DNA from: Saprospiraceae bacterium
GTDB lineage: Bacteria; Bacteroidota; Bacteroidia; Chitinophagales; Saprospiraceae
Direction of reading: 5' to 3'
Assembly: GCA_020629255.1 (NCBI GenBank)
Contig: JAHDDR010000027.1
Location: 1-32,940, forward strand
DNA: 32,940 nt
The notes under the pieces were generated by a model that saw only the letters and a program-made list of their open reading frames with translations, was not told the origin of the DNA and searched no databases. This document shows, in pieces, positions 9,055 through 16,551 of this stretch. Within the stretch, counting starts at the first letter, position 1, and each line of letters starts with the position of its first letter. The translations under genes were made by a program, and so were the position numbers.

Positions 9055-10404
9055 TTATTCTTCATCTTTTTTCAAATCGAAACTCTCTAGGAATCCTGTA
9101 TGGAAATTCCCTTCCCGAAAACCTGGGTCCTTCATTAATTGTTGATGAAAAGGAACCGTAGTTTTAATTCCTTCTACGATAAATTCATCCAATGCCCGTT
9201 GCATTTTTTTGATGCATTCCTCCCGCGTCTGTGCTTTGCAAATTAATTTGGCAATCATAGAATCATAATAAGGAGAAACAGTATAACCAGCATATACATG
9301 TGTATCTACCCGTACTCCATGCCCCTTTGCACTGTGGAATGACTTAATCAATCCAGGAGACGGCCTGAAATTATTAAAAGGATCTTCTGCATTTATACGA
9401 CATTCCATGGCATGCATGGTGGGTATATAATTTTCTCCAGTTATTTTAATTCCGGCAGCCACTTTAATTTGTTCCTTGATCAAATCGTGATCTATTACTT
9501 CCTCTGTGACCGGATGTTCTACTTGGATACGTGTATTCATTTCCATAAAATAAAAATCACGATTTTTGTCCACCAAGAATTCTACTGTTCCTACTCCTTC
9601 ATAATTAATGGCTTTACCTGCTTTGATAGCAGCATCTCCCATTCTTTTTCTGAGTTCATCAGTCATGAATGGAGAAGGGGCTTCTTCAACCAATTTTTGG
9701 TGTCTTCTTTGAATAGAACAATCCCTTTCGGAAAGGTGTGCCACTGTACCATACTGGTCTCCGATGATTTGGAATTCAATATGACGGGGTTCTTCGATAA
9801 ATTTCTCGATATACATTCCATCATTGGCAAAAGAAGCTTTGGCTTCCGCCCTTGCCATGTTCCATTGTTCTTCGAATTCTTCCGGTTTCCAGATTACACG
9901 CATCCCTTTACCTCCACCACCGGCCGTCGCTTTCAGAATGACCGGATATTTAATTTTCTTAGCGATTTTCAGACCTTCTTTCACATCTTTAAGAAGCCCT
10001 TCCGAACCCGGAACCACAGGTACTTTTGCTTTAATCATGGTTTCTTTCGCCGTGACCTTATCCCCCATTTTACGGATCATCTCCGGTGTGGGCCCGATGA
10101 ATTTAATACCATATTCGGTACAAACTTCTGCGAAATCAGCATTTTCTGCCAGGAAACCATATCCCGGATGGATGGCATCTGCATTTGTAATTTCTACGGC
10201 TGCCATTATTTTCGGGATACTCAGATATGATTCGGCTGAAGATGCCGGACCAATACATACAGCTTCATCAGCGAAACGGACGTGTAAGCTATCTTTGTCT
10301 GCCGTAGAATAAACGGCGACCGACTTAATGTCCATTTCCTTGCAGGTACGTATGATACGCAAGGCTATCTCTCCCCTATTCGCTATTAATATTTTGCTGA
10401 ACAT
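9055..10404 (-). CDS. accC: Acetyl-CoA carboxylase, biotin carboxylase subunit
   Basis: AccC is the ATP-grasp subunit of acetyl-CoA carboxylase; it carboxylates the biotin carried on AccB with bicarbonate and ATP, feeding malonyl-CoA synthesis. At 449 residues it matches the bacterial subunit. It shows the N-terminal [20 protein letters not shown], the glycine-rich ATP loop [11 protein letters not shown] and the substrate segment [20 protein letters not shown]. The catalytic [15 protein letters not shown] and the C-terminal biotin-carboxylase domain ([15 protein letters not shown]) are also present. The gene starts 46 nt after accB and ends before a strong terminator, so it is the last gene of the cluster. 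The carboxyltransferase subunits are not in the window. Confidence 0.96.
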   Translation of the reverse strand: MFSKILIANRGEIALRIIRTCKEMDIKSVAVYSTADKDSLHVRFADEAVCIGPASSAESYLSIPKIMAAVEITNADAIHPGYGFLAENADFAEVCTEYGIKFIGPTPEMIRKMGDKVTAKETMIKAKVPVVPGSEGLLKDVKEGLKIAKKIKYPVILKATAGGGGKGMRVIWKPEEFEEQWNMARAEAKASFANDGMYIEKFIEEPRHIEFQIIGDQYGTVAHLSERDCSIQRRHQKLVEEAPSPFMTDELRKRMGDAAIKAGKAINYEGVGTVEFLVDKNRDFYFMEMNTRIQVEHPVTEEVIDHDLIKEQIKVAAGIKITGENYIPTMHAMECRINAEDPFNNFRPSPGLIKSFHSAKGHGVRVDTHVYAGYTVSPYYDSMIAKLICKAQTREECIKKMQRALDEFIVEGIKTTVPFHQQLMKDPGFREGNFHTGFLESFDLKKDEE

Positions 10405-10450
10405 AGGTTGGTTTTAATGGTTTGAAAAAATTGCCTTTCTTATAAAGGTT

Positions 10451-10987
10451 CTATCCTTTGGGATCTACCAAGAACAATACTTGATCGTATTCTACCGGAG
10501 CAGCATCTTCGATCAACACCTTTACGATTTTTCCTGAGATTTCCGATTCGATCTCATTGAACAATTTCATCGCTTCTACGATACAAACCACATCACCTTT
10601 GGCAATGGTATCTCCTACTTTCACATATGGTGGTTTTTCCGGAGAAGCAGATCGGTAAAATGTTCCTACTATCGGAGATTTTACTTCCAAATAGTTAGAT
10701 GAATCTTCTTCTGCCGCTTCTTTTACCACTTCGGGTTGACTCACGGGAGCTGCAGCTTTAGGCTGTGCCTGTGGAGGTGCAGCTTGAGTCATAGGAGAAA
10801 TGTGTTGAACGGGAACCACCTGCGGTTGAGGTACCGAAACCACATGCGGCTCGGAAGACTTTCTTTTTCCCTTTTCATAATTCTTTGTACGGATGGTCAA
10901 TTTGAAATCGCCATCTTGCATAATGAATTCTGAAAGGTTCGACTTGTTCAACAACTTTACGAGTTCTTGTATATCCTTAAACTCCAT
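10451..10987 (-). CDS. accB: Acetyl-CoA carboxylase biotin carboxyl carrier protein
   Basis: AccB carries the biotin that shuttles CO2 between AccC and the carboxyltransferase. The 178-residue product has the usual three parts. The N-terminal helical segment (residues 1-40) comes first. A Pro/Ala/Gln-rich flexible linker (about 45-95, with several VPQPQVVPVQ-like stretches) follows. The C-terminal biotinyl domain begins EVKSPIVGTFYRSASPEKPP and contains EAMKLFNEIE, with Lys141 as the biotinylation site. The gene sits between efp (46 nt upstream) and accC (46 nt downstream) in the same orientation, an order common in bacteria where EF-P and the accBC pair are linked. The 46-nt leader contains several GGTT/CAACC short repeats but no clear structure. 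Confidence 0.96.
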   Translation of the reverse strand: MEFKDIQELVKLLNKSNLSEFIMQDGDFKLTIRTKNYEKGKRKSSEPHVVSVPQPQVVPVQHISPMTQAAPPQAQPKAAAPVSQPEVVKEAAEEDSSNYLEVKSPIVGTFYRSASPEKPPYVKVGDTIAKGDVVCIVEAMKLFNEIESEISGKIVKVLIEDAAPVEYDQVLFLVDPKG

Positions 10988-11033
10988 ACTTTTTTGGTTT
11001 GGTTGGTTGATTGATTAAAGTTGGATGTTGATG

Positions 11034-11597
11034 TTATTTGGCTCTTTCCACATAACTCGCTGTGCGAGTATCTATTTTCACTTTATCGCCTTCATTGATG
11101 AATAAAGGAACACGGATTTCGGCTCCGGTTTCCACGGTTGCCGGTTTTGTGGCGTTGGTTGCCGTATCTCCCTTTATTCCCGGTTCGGTGTAGGTAACTT
11201 CCAATATCATATACTGAGGCAGTTCCATCGTTAATGGAACATTACGAGCCGCATCGAAAAGTATATCTACATCCATCCCTTCTTTAAGAAGTTTAGGATT
11301 TTCGATTATTTTTTCGTCTATAGTTGCTTGTTCGTATGATTCGTTATCCATGAAATGGTATCCCATATCATCATTGTATAAATATTGTTGTTTTCTTCTT
11401 TCTACCCGAACATCGTCTAGTTTATGTCCAGCCGGCCAAGTATTATCTACCACACGACCATTGGTTAAGCTTTTGAGTTTGGTTCTTACGAAAGCCGGTC
11501 CTTTACCTGGTTTTACATGAAGGAATTCGACCACTTTGTAAACATCATTATTATAATTGATGCACAATCCATTTCTGATATCTGAAGTGCTAACCAT
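11034..11597 (-). CDS. efp: Translation elongation factor P
   Basis: EF-P binds between the P and E sites of ribosomes stalled on polyproline and promotes peptide-bond formation. The 187-residue length and three beta-barrel (KOW/OB) layout match the family: STSDIRNGLCINY at the start, VKPGKGPAF at the tip of domain I, and GDTATNATKPATVETGAEI in domain III. Lys32 in PGKGPAF is the position that carries the activating modification in lysine-type EF-Ps. No modification enzyme (EpmA/B or similar) is encoded here. The gene has its own -7/-33 promoter match at 11652-11683 and a hairpin with T-run in its leader. It can also be reached by read-through from fabH. Confidence 0.96.
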   Translation of the reverse strand: MVSTSDIRNGLCINYNNDVYKVVEFLHVKPGKGPAFVRTKLKSLTNGRVVDNTWPAGHKLDDVRVERRKQQYLYNDDMGYHFMDNESYEQATIDEKIIENPKLLKEGMDVDILFDAARNVPLTMELPQYMILEVTYTEPGIKGDTATNATKPATVETGAEIRVPLFINEGDKVKIDTRTASYVERAK

Positions 11598-11624
11598 TGT
11601 AAATGATTGATTATTTTTTTAAGT

Positions 11625-11640
11625 AAAAAGGGCTTCGCCC
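11625..11640 (-). terminator. Short GC hairpin with T-run in the efp leader
   Basis: On the minus strand, GGGC-GAA-GCCC followed by TTTTT lies between the proposed efp promoter and the efp start codon. It looks like a small intrinsic terminator. It may end fabH transcripts, act as a partial attenuator of efp, or simply be a leader hairpin. The stem is only 4 bp, so strength is uncertain. Confidence 0.45.
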
Positions 11641-11651
11641 CATTTCGTCCG

Positions 11652-11683
11652 CAAAGGTAACAATTCTATACCATTGTTAGAAA
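11652..11683 (-). promoter_or_regulatory. Proposed efp promoter
   Basis: On the minus strand TACCTTTG (11652-11659) is a perfect match to the Bacteroidota -7 box TAnnTTTG. TTTC (11680-11683), one base from the TTTG-type -33 element, lies exactly 20 nt upstream. It sits in the 100-nt gap between fabH and efp, giving a leader of roughly 45-50 nt. Confidence 0.55.
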
Positions 11684-11697
11684 TGTTAGCCCTTGAT

Positions 11698-12687
11698 TTA
11701 ATAGCCCCACTTGATAAGGACGGCTCCCCAAGTGAAACCTCCACCAAATGCAGTAAGGATGATATTGTCTCCTTTTTTGAATTTATCTTCCCATTCCCAC
11801 ATACAAAGCGGAATGGTGGCTGCCGTCGTATTTCCATATTTATGGATATTGACAGTTATTTTTTCCATCGGCATTTTTAAGCCATTCGCTACTGCTTTTA
11901 TGATTCTTTGGTTGGCTTGGTGAGGAATGACCCAAGCGACATCGTCTTTGGTCAAGCCATTTCTTTGCATCAGTTCTTCGACGACGGAGCACATTCCCTT
12001 CACTGCCGCCTTGAACACCGGTCTTCCGTCTTGGAAAACATATTGTTCTCTTGCCAAAGCTGTTTCGGGGGTAGTAGGTACCTTCGAGCCTCCGGCTTTG
12101 ATGTACAAATATTCCCTTCCGGCACCATCACTTTTTAAGATGGCATCTCGGAAGCCCACTTCTTCTTGTGTCGGTTCTAGTAATACGGCTCCGCATCCAT
12201 CACCAAAAATGATACAGGTAGCCCGATCTTCATAATCAATAATAGAGGACATTTTATCGCCACCTACTACAATTACTTTTTTATACATCCCAGTTTGGAT
12301 GAATTGCGAACCTACGGTTATGGCATAAATAAATCCGGAGCAGGCTGCTTTGAGGTCAAAACCGAAGGCATTTTTCAATCCTAATTTATCGCATAATGTG
12401 TTGGCTGTATCCGGCATCACCATGTCTGGGGTAACTGTGGCAAAAACAACGAGATCTATATCTTCTTTGGCTACTTTCGTTTTTTCCAGAAGTCGCCCTA
12501 CCGCTTCCACAGCCATATCAGACGTCGCTTTGCCTTCTCCTTTGAGGAGTCGTCGCTCAACGATACCTGTCCTTGAACGAATCCATTCATCGTTGGTATC
12601 GACCATTTGTTCCAAATCCTTATTGGTTAAGACATGTTCTGGCACCCAGCCTTGAACCCCTGTTATTGCAGCATTAAAATCCGGCAT
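11698..12687 (-). CDS. fabH: Beta-ketoacyl-ACP synthase III
   Basis: FabH starts type II fatty-acid synthesis by condensing acetyl- or branched acyl-CoA with malonyl-ACP. I place the start at ATG 12687, giving MPDFNAAITGVQGWVPEHVL and 329 residues, because homologues begin at this point. An in-frame ATG at 12714 would add nine residues (MYCKDEVSR). The thiolase-fold catalytic triad is visible: Cys116 in DLKAACSGFIYA, His in WVIPHQANQRII and Asn in HKYGNTTAATIP. The C-terminal glycine-rich loop is FGGGFTWGAVLIKW. The gene heads the cluster fabH-efp-accB-accC. The rpmF/plsX genes that often precede fabH in bacteria are absent upstream, where a LytTR regulator is encoded instead. Confidence 0.94.
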   Translation of the reverse strand: MPDFNAAITGVQGWVPEHVLTNKDLEQMVDTNDEWIRSRTGIVERRLLKGEGKATSDMAVEAVGRLLEKTKVAKEDIDLVVFATVTPDMVMPDTANTLCDKLGLKNAFGFDLKAACSGFIYAITVGSQFIQTGMYKKVIVVGGDKMSSIIDYEDRATCIIFGDGCGAVLLEPTQEEVGFRDAILKSDGAGREYLYIKAGGSKVPTTPETALAREQYVFQDGRPVFKAAVKGMCSVVEELMQRNGLTKDDVAWVIPHQANQRIIKAVANGLKMPMEKITVNIHKYGNTTAATIPLCMWEWEDKFKKGDNIILTAFGGGFTWGAVLIKWGY

Positions 12688-12845
12688 CCTACTTACTTCA
12701 TCTTTACAATACATGAACGGCTCAATACTAACCGTTCTCTTTGTTTGCCGAAAGTAAATAAAATGATTTGATTTAGAAAAAATCGAGTAACTTTTACTTC
12801 CATTTTAAAGAATCTATAAGGAATCTAAAGAGTAGACATTAGATG

Positions 12846-13547
12846 TTATTGGAACTGGGATAAAAATTCATTTCTATAACTTGAGCCAATGGGAAGTTTA
12901 TTTCCTTTTATCTTAACTTCGGCTTGGTTGTAGGAATCGACTTGGGAAATGGCAACCGCAAAAGAACGGTGTATCCGTACAAATTCATTCTGTGGAAGCT
13001 GTTCCATAAAAGATCCTATGTTTCCTTTTACGACTAGTTTTTCTTTGCTTTTGGTATGGATACGGACGTAGTCTTTTAGGCTTTCAATATAAAGGATCTC
13101 ATTTAAAACTATCTTATGATGGGTCTTATTGATATTGACAAAAATATGGTTGCTGGGTTCTTGTTTTTGGACTTGTGGAGCTGGGGCAGAAATTCTAGAT
13201 CTGTATCGATCCACCGCTTTGAGGAAACGATCAAAACTAATAGGTTTGAGGAGATAATCGACAATATCAAGATCATAGCCATCTAGGGCATATTCTCTAT
13301 ATGCTGTTGTGAGTATGATTGCTGGTGGAGATTTGAGGGACTTGATGAAATCCAGACCATTCAGAACGGGCATCCTGATGTCTAAGAATATCAAATCCAC
13401 TTCTACCTGTCTCAACATTTCGAAGGCTTTTACGGCACTATGGCAATGACTTACCACGTTGAGTTGATCGATCATGCCTGTATATTTCAACAATAGTTCA
13501 ATGGCCGGGGGTTCGTCATCTACTAATAGGCATCGGATTTCATTCAT
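12846..13547 (-). CDS. LytTR-family response regulator
   Basis: This is a cytosolic two-component response regulator. It has an N-terminal receiver domain (residues 4-120) with the acidic pair in LLVDDEPPA, the phospho-acceptor Asp56 in LIFLDIRMP and Lys101 in YLLKPISF. The C-terminal LytTR DNA-binding domain (about 138-233) includes ILYIESLKDYVRIHT and FVRIHRSFAVAISQVDSY. Length 233 fits the LytR/AlgR class. Its ATG overlaps the kinase stop codon by 4 nt (ATGA), so the two proteins are translationally coupled partners. LytTR proteins bind paired direct repeats. I looked upstream of the kinase gene and found only a weak match, so autoregulation is not shown by sequence. Confidence 0.94.
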   Translation of the reverse strand: MNEIRCLLVDDEPPAIELLLKYTGMIDQLNVVSHCHSAVKAFEMLRQVEVDLIFLDIRMPVLNGLDFIKSLKSPPAIILTTAYREYALDGYDLDIVDYLLKPISFDRFLKAVDRYRSRISAPAPQVQKQEPSNHIFVNINKTHHKIVLNEILYIESLKDYVRIHTKSKEKLVVKGNIGSFMEQLPQNEFVRIHRSFAVAISQVDSYNQAEVKIKGNKLPIGSSYRNEFLSQFQ

Positions 13548-14557
13548 TCTTCCAATTTTATTTTAAGGGATACATCAAACGATTTTTCTTCGTCTTTGAC
13601 GATACAATCATGTTTTGAAGGGTAAATCAAGTTGAGTTGTTTTCGGATATTTTTAAGTCCAATTCCTTTTTTGTATTCATCATTTAATTCGCCGATGTAA
13701 GCACTTTTGGTGTTCCATACCTTACACATTATATAATTAGCATTACTATTTATGTTCACTTTTATTTTGGGTGAATCAATATCCCCGCTGGCTCCATGCT
13801 TGAATGCATTTTCCACCACTGAAAGCAACAACAAAGGAGATACCGACACTTGTAAGTTTCCTGATGTTTCAAAATCCACTTGAAGGCGATCTCCGTAACG
13901 GATTTTTTCCAACTCAATAAAATTACCAATGGTATCTACTTCTTCTTTTAGGGCGACTCTTTCTTTTTGGCTCTTATATAGCACATAATCTAAAATTTCT
14001 GACAAACGAAGGATCATATCGGGAGCCTTGGGAGATTGATTTATCACATAAGAATATAAATTATTCAATACATTAAATAAAAAATGGGGGTTGAGTTGAG
14101 CCTTTAGAAATTTGAGTTCCGCTTCTGCCTTTTCTTTTTCCAACTCAAGTATTCTCCCTTTTTCATCTTGACGATCAAGATGGGTTTCCCATGCCAACAG
14201 TGCCATTACGGGAGAATAAAACTGGACGGCCTTTCCTAAATACCCTAAAAAAGAAAGATAGCTCGTATTTTTCAAATTCCTCATTTCATCAAACCAAAAA
14301 ATGCCCAAGGTTCTCCAAATAAAATATAATGAAAATGACGTTAGTAATAGGCTTAAAATAAATCCGACTATTTTTTTCTTATTATATAAATATGGAATTT
14401 GTATATGCCTTAATAAATAAAAGGCTGTCATATAAATAGCAATATTCGCCAGATTAATGATTAGGTAAGTGGGCGAAAACCACCCTCCGGACTTCATGTA
14501 TGTCCAAGTTAAATATATCCCTAACCAAAATAATGTATGTCTTACTACTGTTGGCAT
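13544..14557 (-). CDS. LytS-type (His_kinase family) sensor histidine kinase
   Basis: This is the membrane-bound sensor that should phosphorylate the overlapping LytTR regulator. The 337-residue product has four predicted membrane helices (about residues 9-21, 32-50, 62-82 and 104-125), a coiled-coil-like charged linker (128-150), and the His_kinase motif LKAQLNPHFLFNVLNNLYSY with phospho-acceptor His158. A compact ATPase domain follows, with an N-box VVENAFKHGA and a G-box GIGLKNIRKQL. There is no periplasmic sensor domain, so the stimulus is probably read within the membrane or by the helices. The start ATG is preceded at 4 nt by TATCTTTA, one base from the -7 consensus. The upstream gap contains the interleaved inverted repeats at 14619-14701. 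Confidence 0.93.
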   Translation of the reverse strand: MPTVVRHTLFWLGIYLTWTYMKSGGWFSPTYLIINLANIAIYMTAFYLLRHIQIPYLYNKKKIVGFILSLLLTSFSLYFIWRTLGIFWFDEMRNLKNTSYLSFLGYLGKAVQFYSPVMALLAWETHLDRQDEKGRILELEKEKAEAELKFLKAQLNPHFLFNVLNNLYSYVINQSPKAPDMILRLSEILDYVLYKSQKERVALKEEVDTIGNFIELEKIRYGDRLQVDFETSGNLQVSVSPLLLLSVVENAFKHGASGDIDSPKIKVNINSNANYIMCKVWNTKSAYIGELNDEYKKGIGLKNIRKQLNLIYPSKHDCIVKDEEKSFDVSLKIKLEE

Positions 14558-14618
14558 TTTCTAAAGATAATATAATCCAATACAAATATCTCTCCGAATC
14601 GACGTTTGAAACACAAGC

Positions 14619-14701
14619 GTATAAGAATAGGGCTTTTTTGTATAAAAATCATTGAAGAACAAAGTCAATTCGCATTCTTATACACTTATCCTTTGTTCTT
14701 C
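14619..14701. repeat. Two interleaved perfect inverted repeats in a divergent promoter region
   Basis: Arm A GTATAAGAAT (14619-14628) pairs with A' ATTCTTATAC (14674-14683). Arm B GAAGAACAAAG (14654-14664) pairs with B' CTTTGTTCTTC (14691-14701). All four arms are perfect, and their order A-B-A'-B' means the two stems interleave. This occupies the 221-nt gap between the sensor kinase (minus) and the Nudix-like gene (plus). It could be a paired operator, a switchable or pseudoknotted RNA, or a small palindromic element. Confidence 0.8.
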
Positions 14702-14778
14702 TACTTTAGTTGCATTAAAAATGAATCCTATTTTTCTTTGTTTCAGAAATTAGTTTTTCAGATAAAAATCCACTTTTC

Positions 14779-15334
14779 ATGAATCGATTATTTTTTTCTT
14801 TATTGTTCTGTTTTTTGAACTTCCTCCTAATAGGACAAGACACTGGCAATGATAGTTACACCATACAACGGTTACTCATTTATAATGATAAAGGTGAAAT
14901 ACTTTTAGAAAAACATAAAAATGGCTGGATGACTCCTGCATTAAGACAACATGAAAAAATATCCATCAATGAGGGATTAAAAAATTTAGCTGCTGAATTC
15001 GGATTAAAAATTTCTACTCCGCAATTGGCTGGAATTTTCATGTTTGTCCCAGAATATAAAAATAAATCTTCTCAAAGGCAACATTATTCTTGCAAGGTTG
15101 TAGAAGGTGAATTAAACATTCCTGAAGGAAAAATTGATGTTCAATGGTTCGAACCCTACAAGGCTATTGAAATGACTACCCAATACGAAATTAATTTTTG
15201 CTATCAGAGATATGACAAAGCAAATCATTGAGTTCCCAAAAATTATTTGGGGCGGTGCTTTCCTTTTATGGAAGGAAGATAAAAAAACACATTATAAATT
15301 ATCTGAGGGCTACTACCCGATTGCCCAATATTAA
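14779..15334 (+). pseudogene. Frameshifted exported Nudix-like protein
   Basis: As read, this frame encodes 150 residues and stops at 15231. It has a signal peptide (MNRLFFSLLFCFLNFLLIGQ) followed by a Nudix-like fold with a degenerate Nudix box: GWMTPALRQHEK leads into EGLKNLAAEFGL, where most catalytic acids of the consensus REUxEExGU are lost. The C-terminus appears to continue in the next frame. After the T5 run at 15195-15199, removing one T joins the frames. The sequence then continues FAIRDMTKQIIEFPKIIWGG and on to a stop at 15332-15334. That tail resembles the normal ending of Nudix-type proteins (QI-x-P-x-WGG-x-F). So the gene is either broken or affected by a one-base sequence error; the intact product would be about 184 residues. 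Function is unknown. Confidence 0.7.
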
Positions 15335-15398
15335 TAACCTTTACTCTGAACAATTGATATCATAAATCATTTTTAATCACTTTTAAAAATCCAAAATC

Positions 15399-16529
15399 AT
15401 GTTTCATTCTAATAAAAATATTTTTCTTTTATTCTTTTGTTTCATTTTTTCTCTACCCTCGTTCGGGCAAACTGAAGATGAAAAAATAAAAGCAGCTGTC
15501 AATGATTACATACAAGGCACTTCCTATAACAAGGTGGAACAAATAAAAAAAGCATTTTACGAAGAAGCAAATTTATATTTGGATCACAAGGAAAAATCCT
15601 TATATATTGTTCCTATTTCAGAATATGCTTCTTGGTTCGAAAATAAAAAAGAAGGCGAATTTAATGGTAGAATCGGAAATTTAATTTCTATCGATCGATT
15701 TCATAATATTGCTACGGCAAAAGCGGAGATTTTAATTCCTAGCAGCAATTTAAGGTTCATTGATTTATTTCTTTTAAAAAAATTAGATGGCGAGTGGAAA
15801 ATCATCAGCAAGACTGCGGCTAGGGAGGATAGTAATAAAAGTGGAAAACGAATTTTATTTATCACTTCAAACACGGATCACTATGGCGATACCGATTTAA
15901 AAACAGGAAATAGTTTTTCTGAAATTGTTATCGCTTACAATACTTTTTGGGAAGCAGGATATATTGTAGATTTCGTAAGTCCAAAAGGTGGGGCTATTCC
16001 TTTAGCATATATTAATACTTCTGAAGAATTACACAAAAAATACATTTATGATGCTGATTTCATGTACCAATTAAAACACACAAAAGCACCAGAGGATGTC
16101 GATCCAAAAAAATACGAAGCGGTTTATTATGTAGGTGGCGGAAGTGCGATGTTTGATGTACCCATCAATGAAGAAATACAAAATATATCTATGGAAATTT
16201 ACGAAGAACAAGAAGGAATTATTTCTTCCGTTTGTCATGGAACGGCGGGCATCGTTCATTTAAAAACCAAAGATGGGAAATATTTAGTGGAAGGAAAAAA
16301 TGTAAACGGATATCCTGATGTTTATGAAAACCAAGAAGCGGATTATTTTAAAACGTTTCCTTTCCTCATCCAAAAAACAATTAATGAAAGAGGTGGCAAT
16401 TTTAAATATTCCGACAGAAGCTCTGCTCATGTAGAAGTGGATGGGCGATTGGTCACCGGGCAAAATCATTTATCTTCGGAAGGCGTTGCCAAGAAAATCA
16501 TCGAACTTCTTGAAGAAAACGAAAAATAA
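15399..16529 (+). CDS. Exported NTF2-like/DJ-1-PfpI fusion protein
   Basis: The 376-residue product has a signal peptide (cleavage near SFGQ, residue 24). An N-terminal cone-shaped NTF2/Lumazine_bd_2-like domain follows (about 26-142, with IKAAVNDYIQGTSYNKVEQI and DGEWKIISKTA). The C-terminal domain is a DJ-1/PfpI, Hsp31-like domain (150-372). The latter keeps the expected features: GKRILFITSN at the start, Glu175 in the GNSFSEI region, VDFVSPKGG, VYYVGGGSAMFD, and the nucleophile elbow SSVCHGTAG with Cys279-His280. Such domains are glyoxalase III-type, chaperone or peptidase-like enzymes, normally cytosolic. It is followed after 22 nt by a beta-lactamase-fold gene in the same direction, so they probably share a transcript. 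The exact reaction is not evident. Confidence 0.85.
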   Translation: MFHSNKNIFLLFFCFIFSLPSFGQTEDEKIKAAVNDYIQGTSYNKVEQIKKAFYEEANLYLDHKEKSLYIVPISEYASWFENKKEGEFNGRIGNLISIDRFHNIATAKAEILIPSSNLRFIDLFLLKKLDGEWKIISKTAAREDSNKSGKRILFITSNTDHYGDTDLKTGNSFSEIVIAYNTFWEAGYIVDFVSPKGGAIPLAYINTSEELHKKYIYDADFMYQLKHTKAPEDVDPKKYEAVYYVGGGSAMFDVPINEEIQNISMEIYEEQEGIISSVCHGTAGIVHLKTKDGKYLVEGKNVNGYPDVYENQEADYFKTFPFLIQKTINERGGNFKYSDRSSAHVEVDGRLVTGQNHLSSEGVAKKIIELLEENEK

Positions 16530-16551
16530 TTTACGATTAAAACAAACTACC

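Noticed and set aside
9412-10312. Long plus-strand open frames opposite accC.
   Set aside because: They are antisense shadows of a firmly identified gene and have no start context or homology-like motifs.
10988-11033. Short GGTT/GATT repeats in the efp-accB gap.
   Set aside because: They are too short and irregular to call a tandem repeat or a regulatory array.
15145-15160. GGTTCGAACCC, another T-loop-like string.
   Set aside because: It is inside the Nudix-like coding region (QWFEPYKA) and has no tRNA structure around it.
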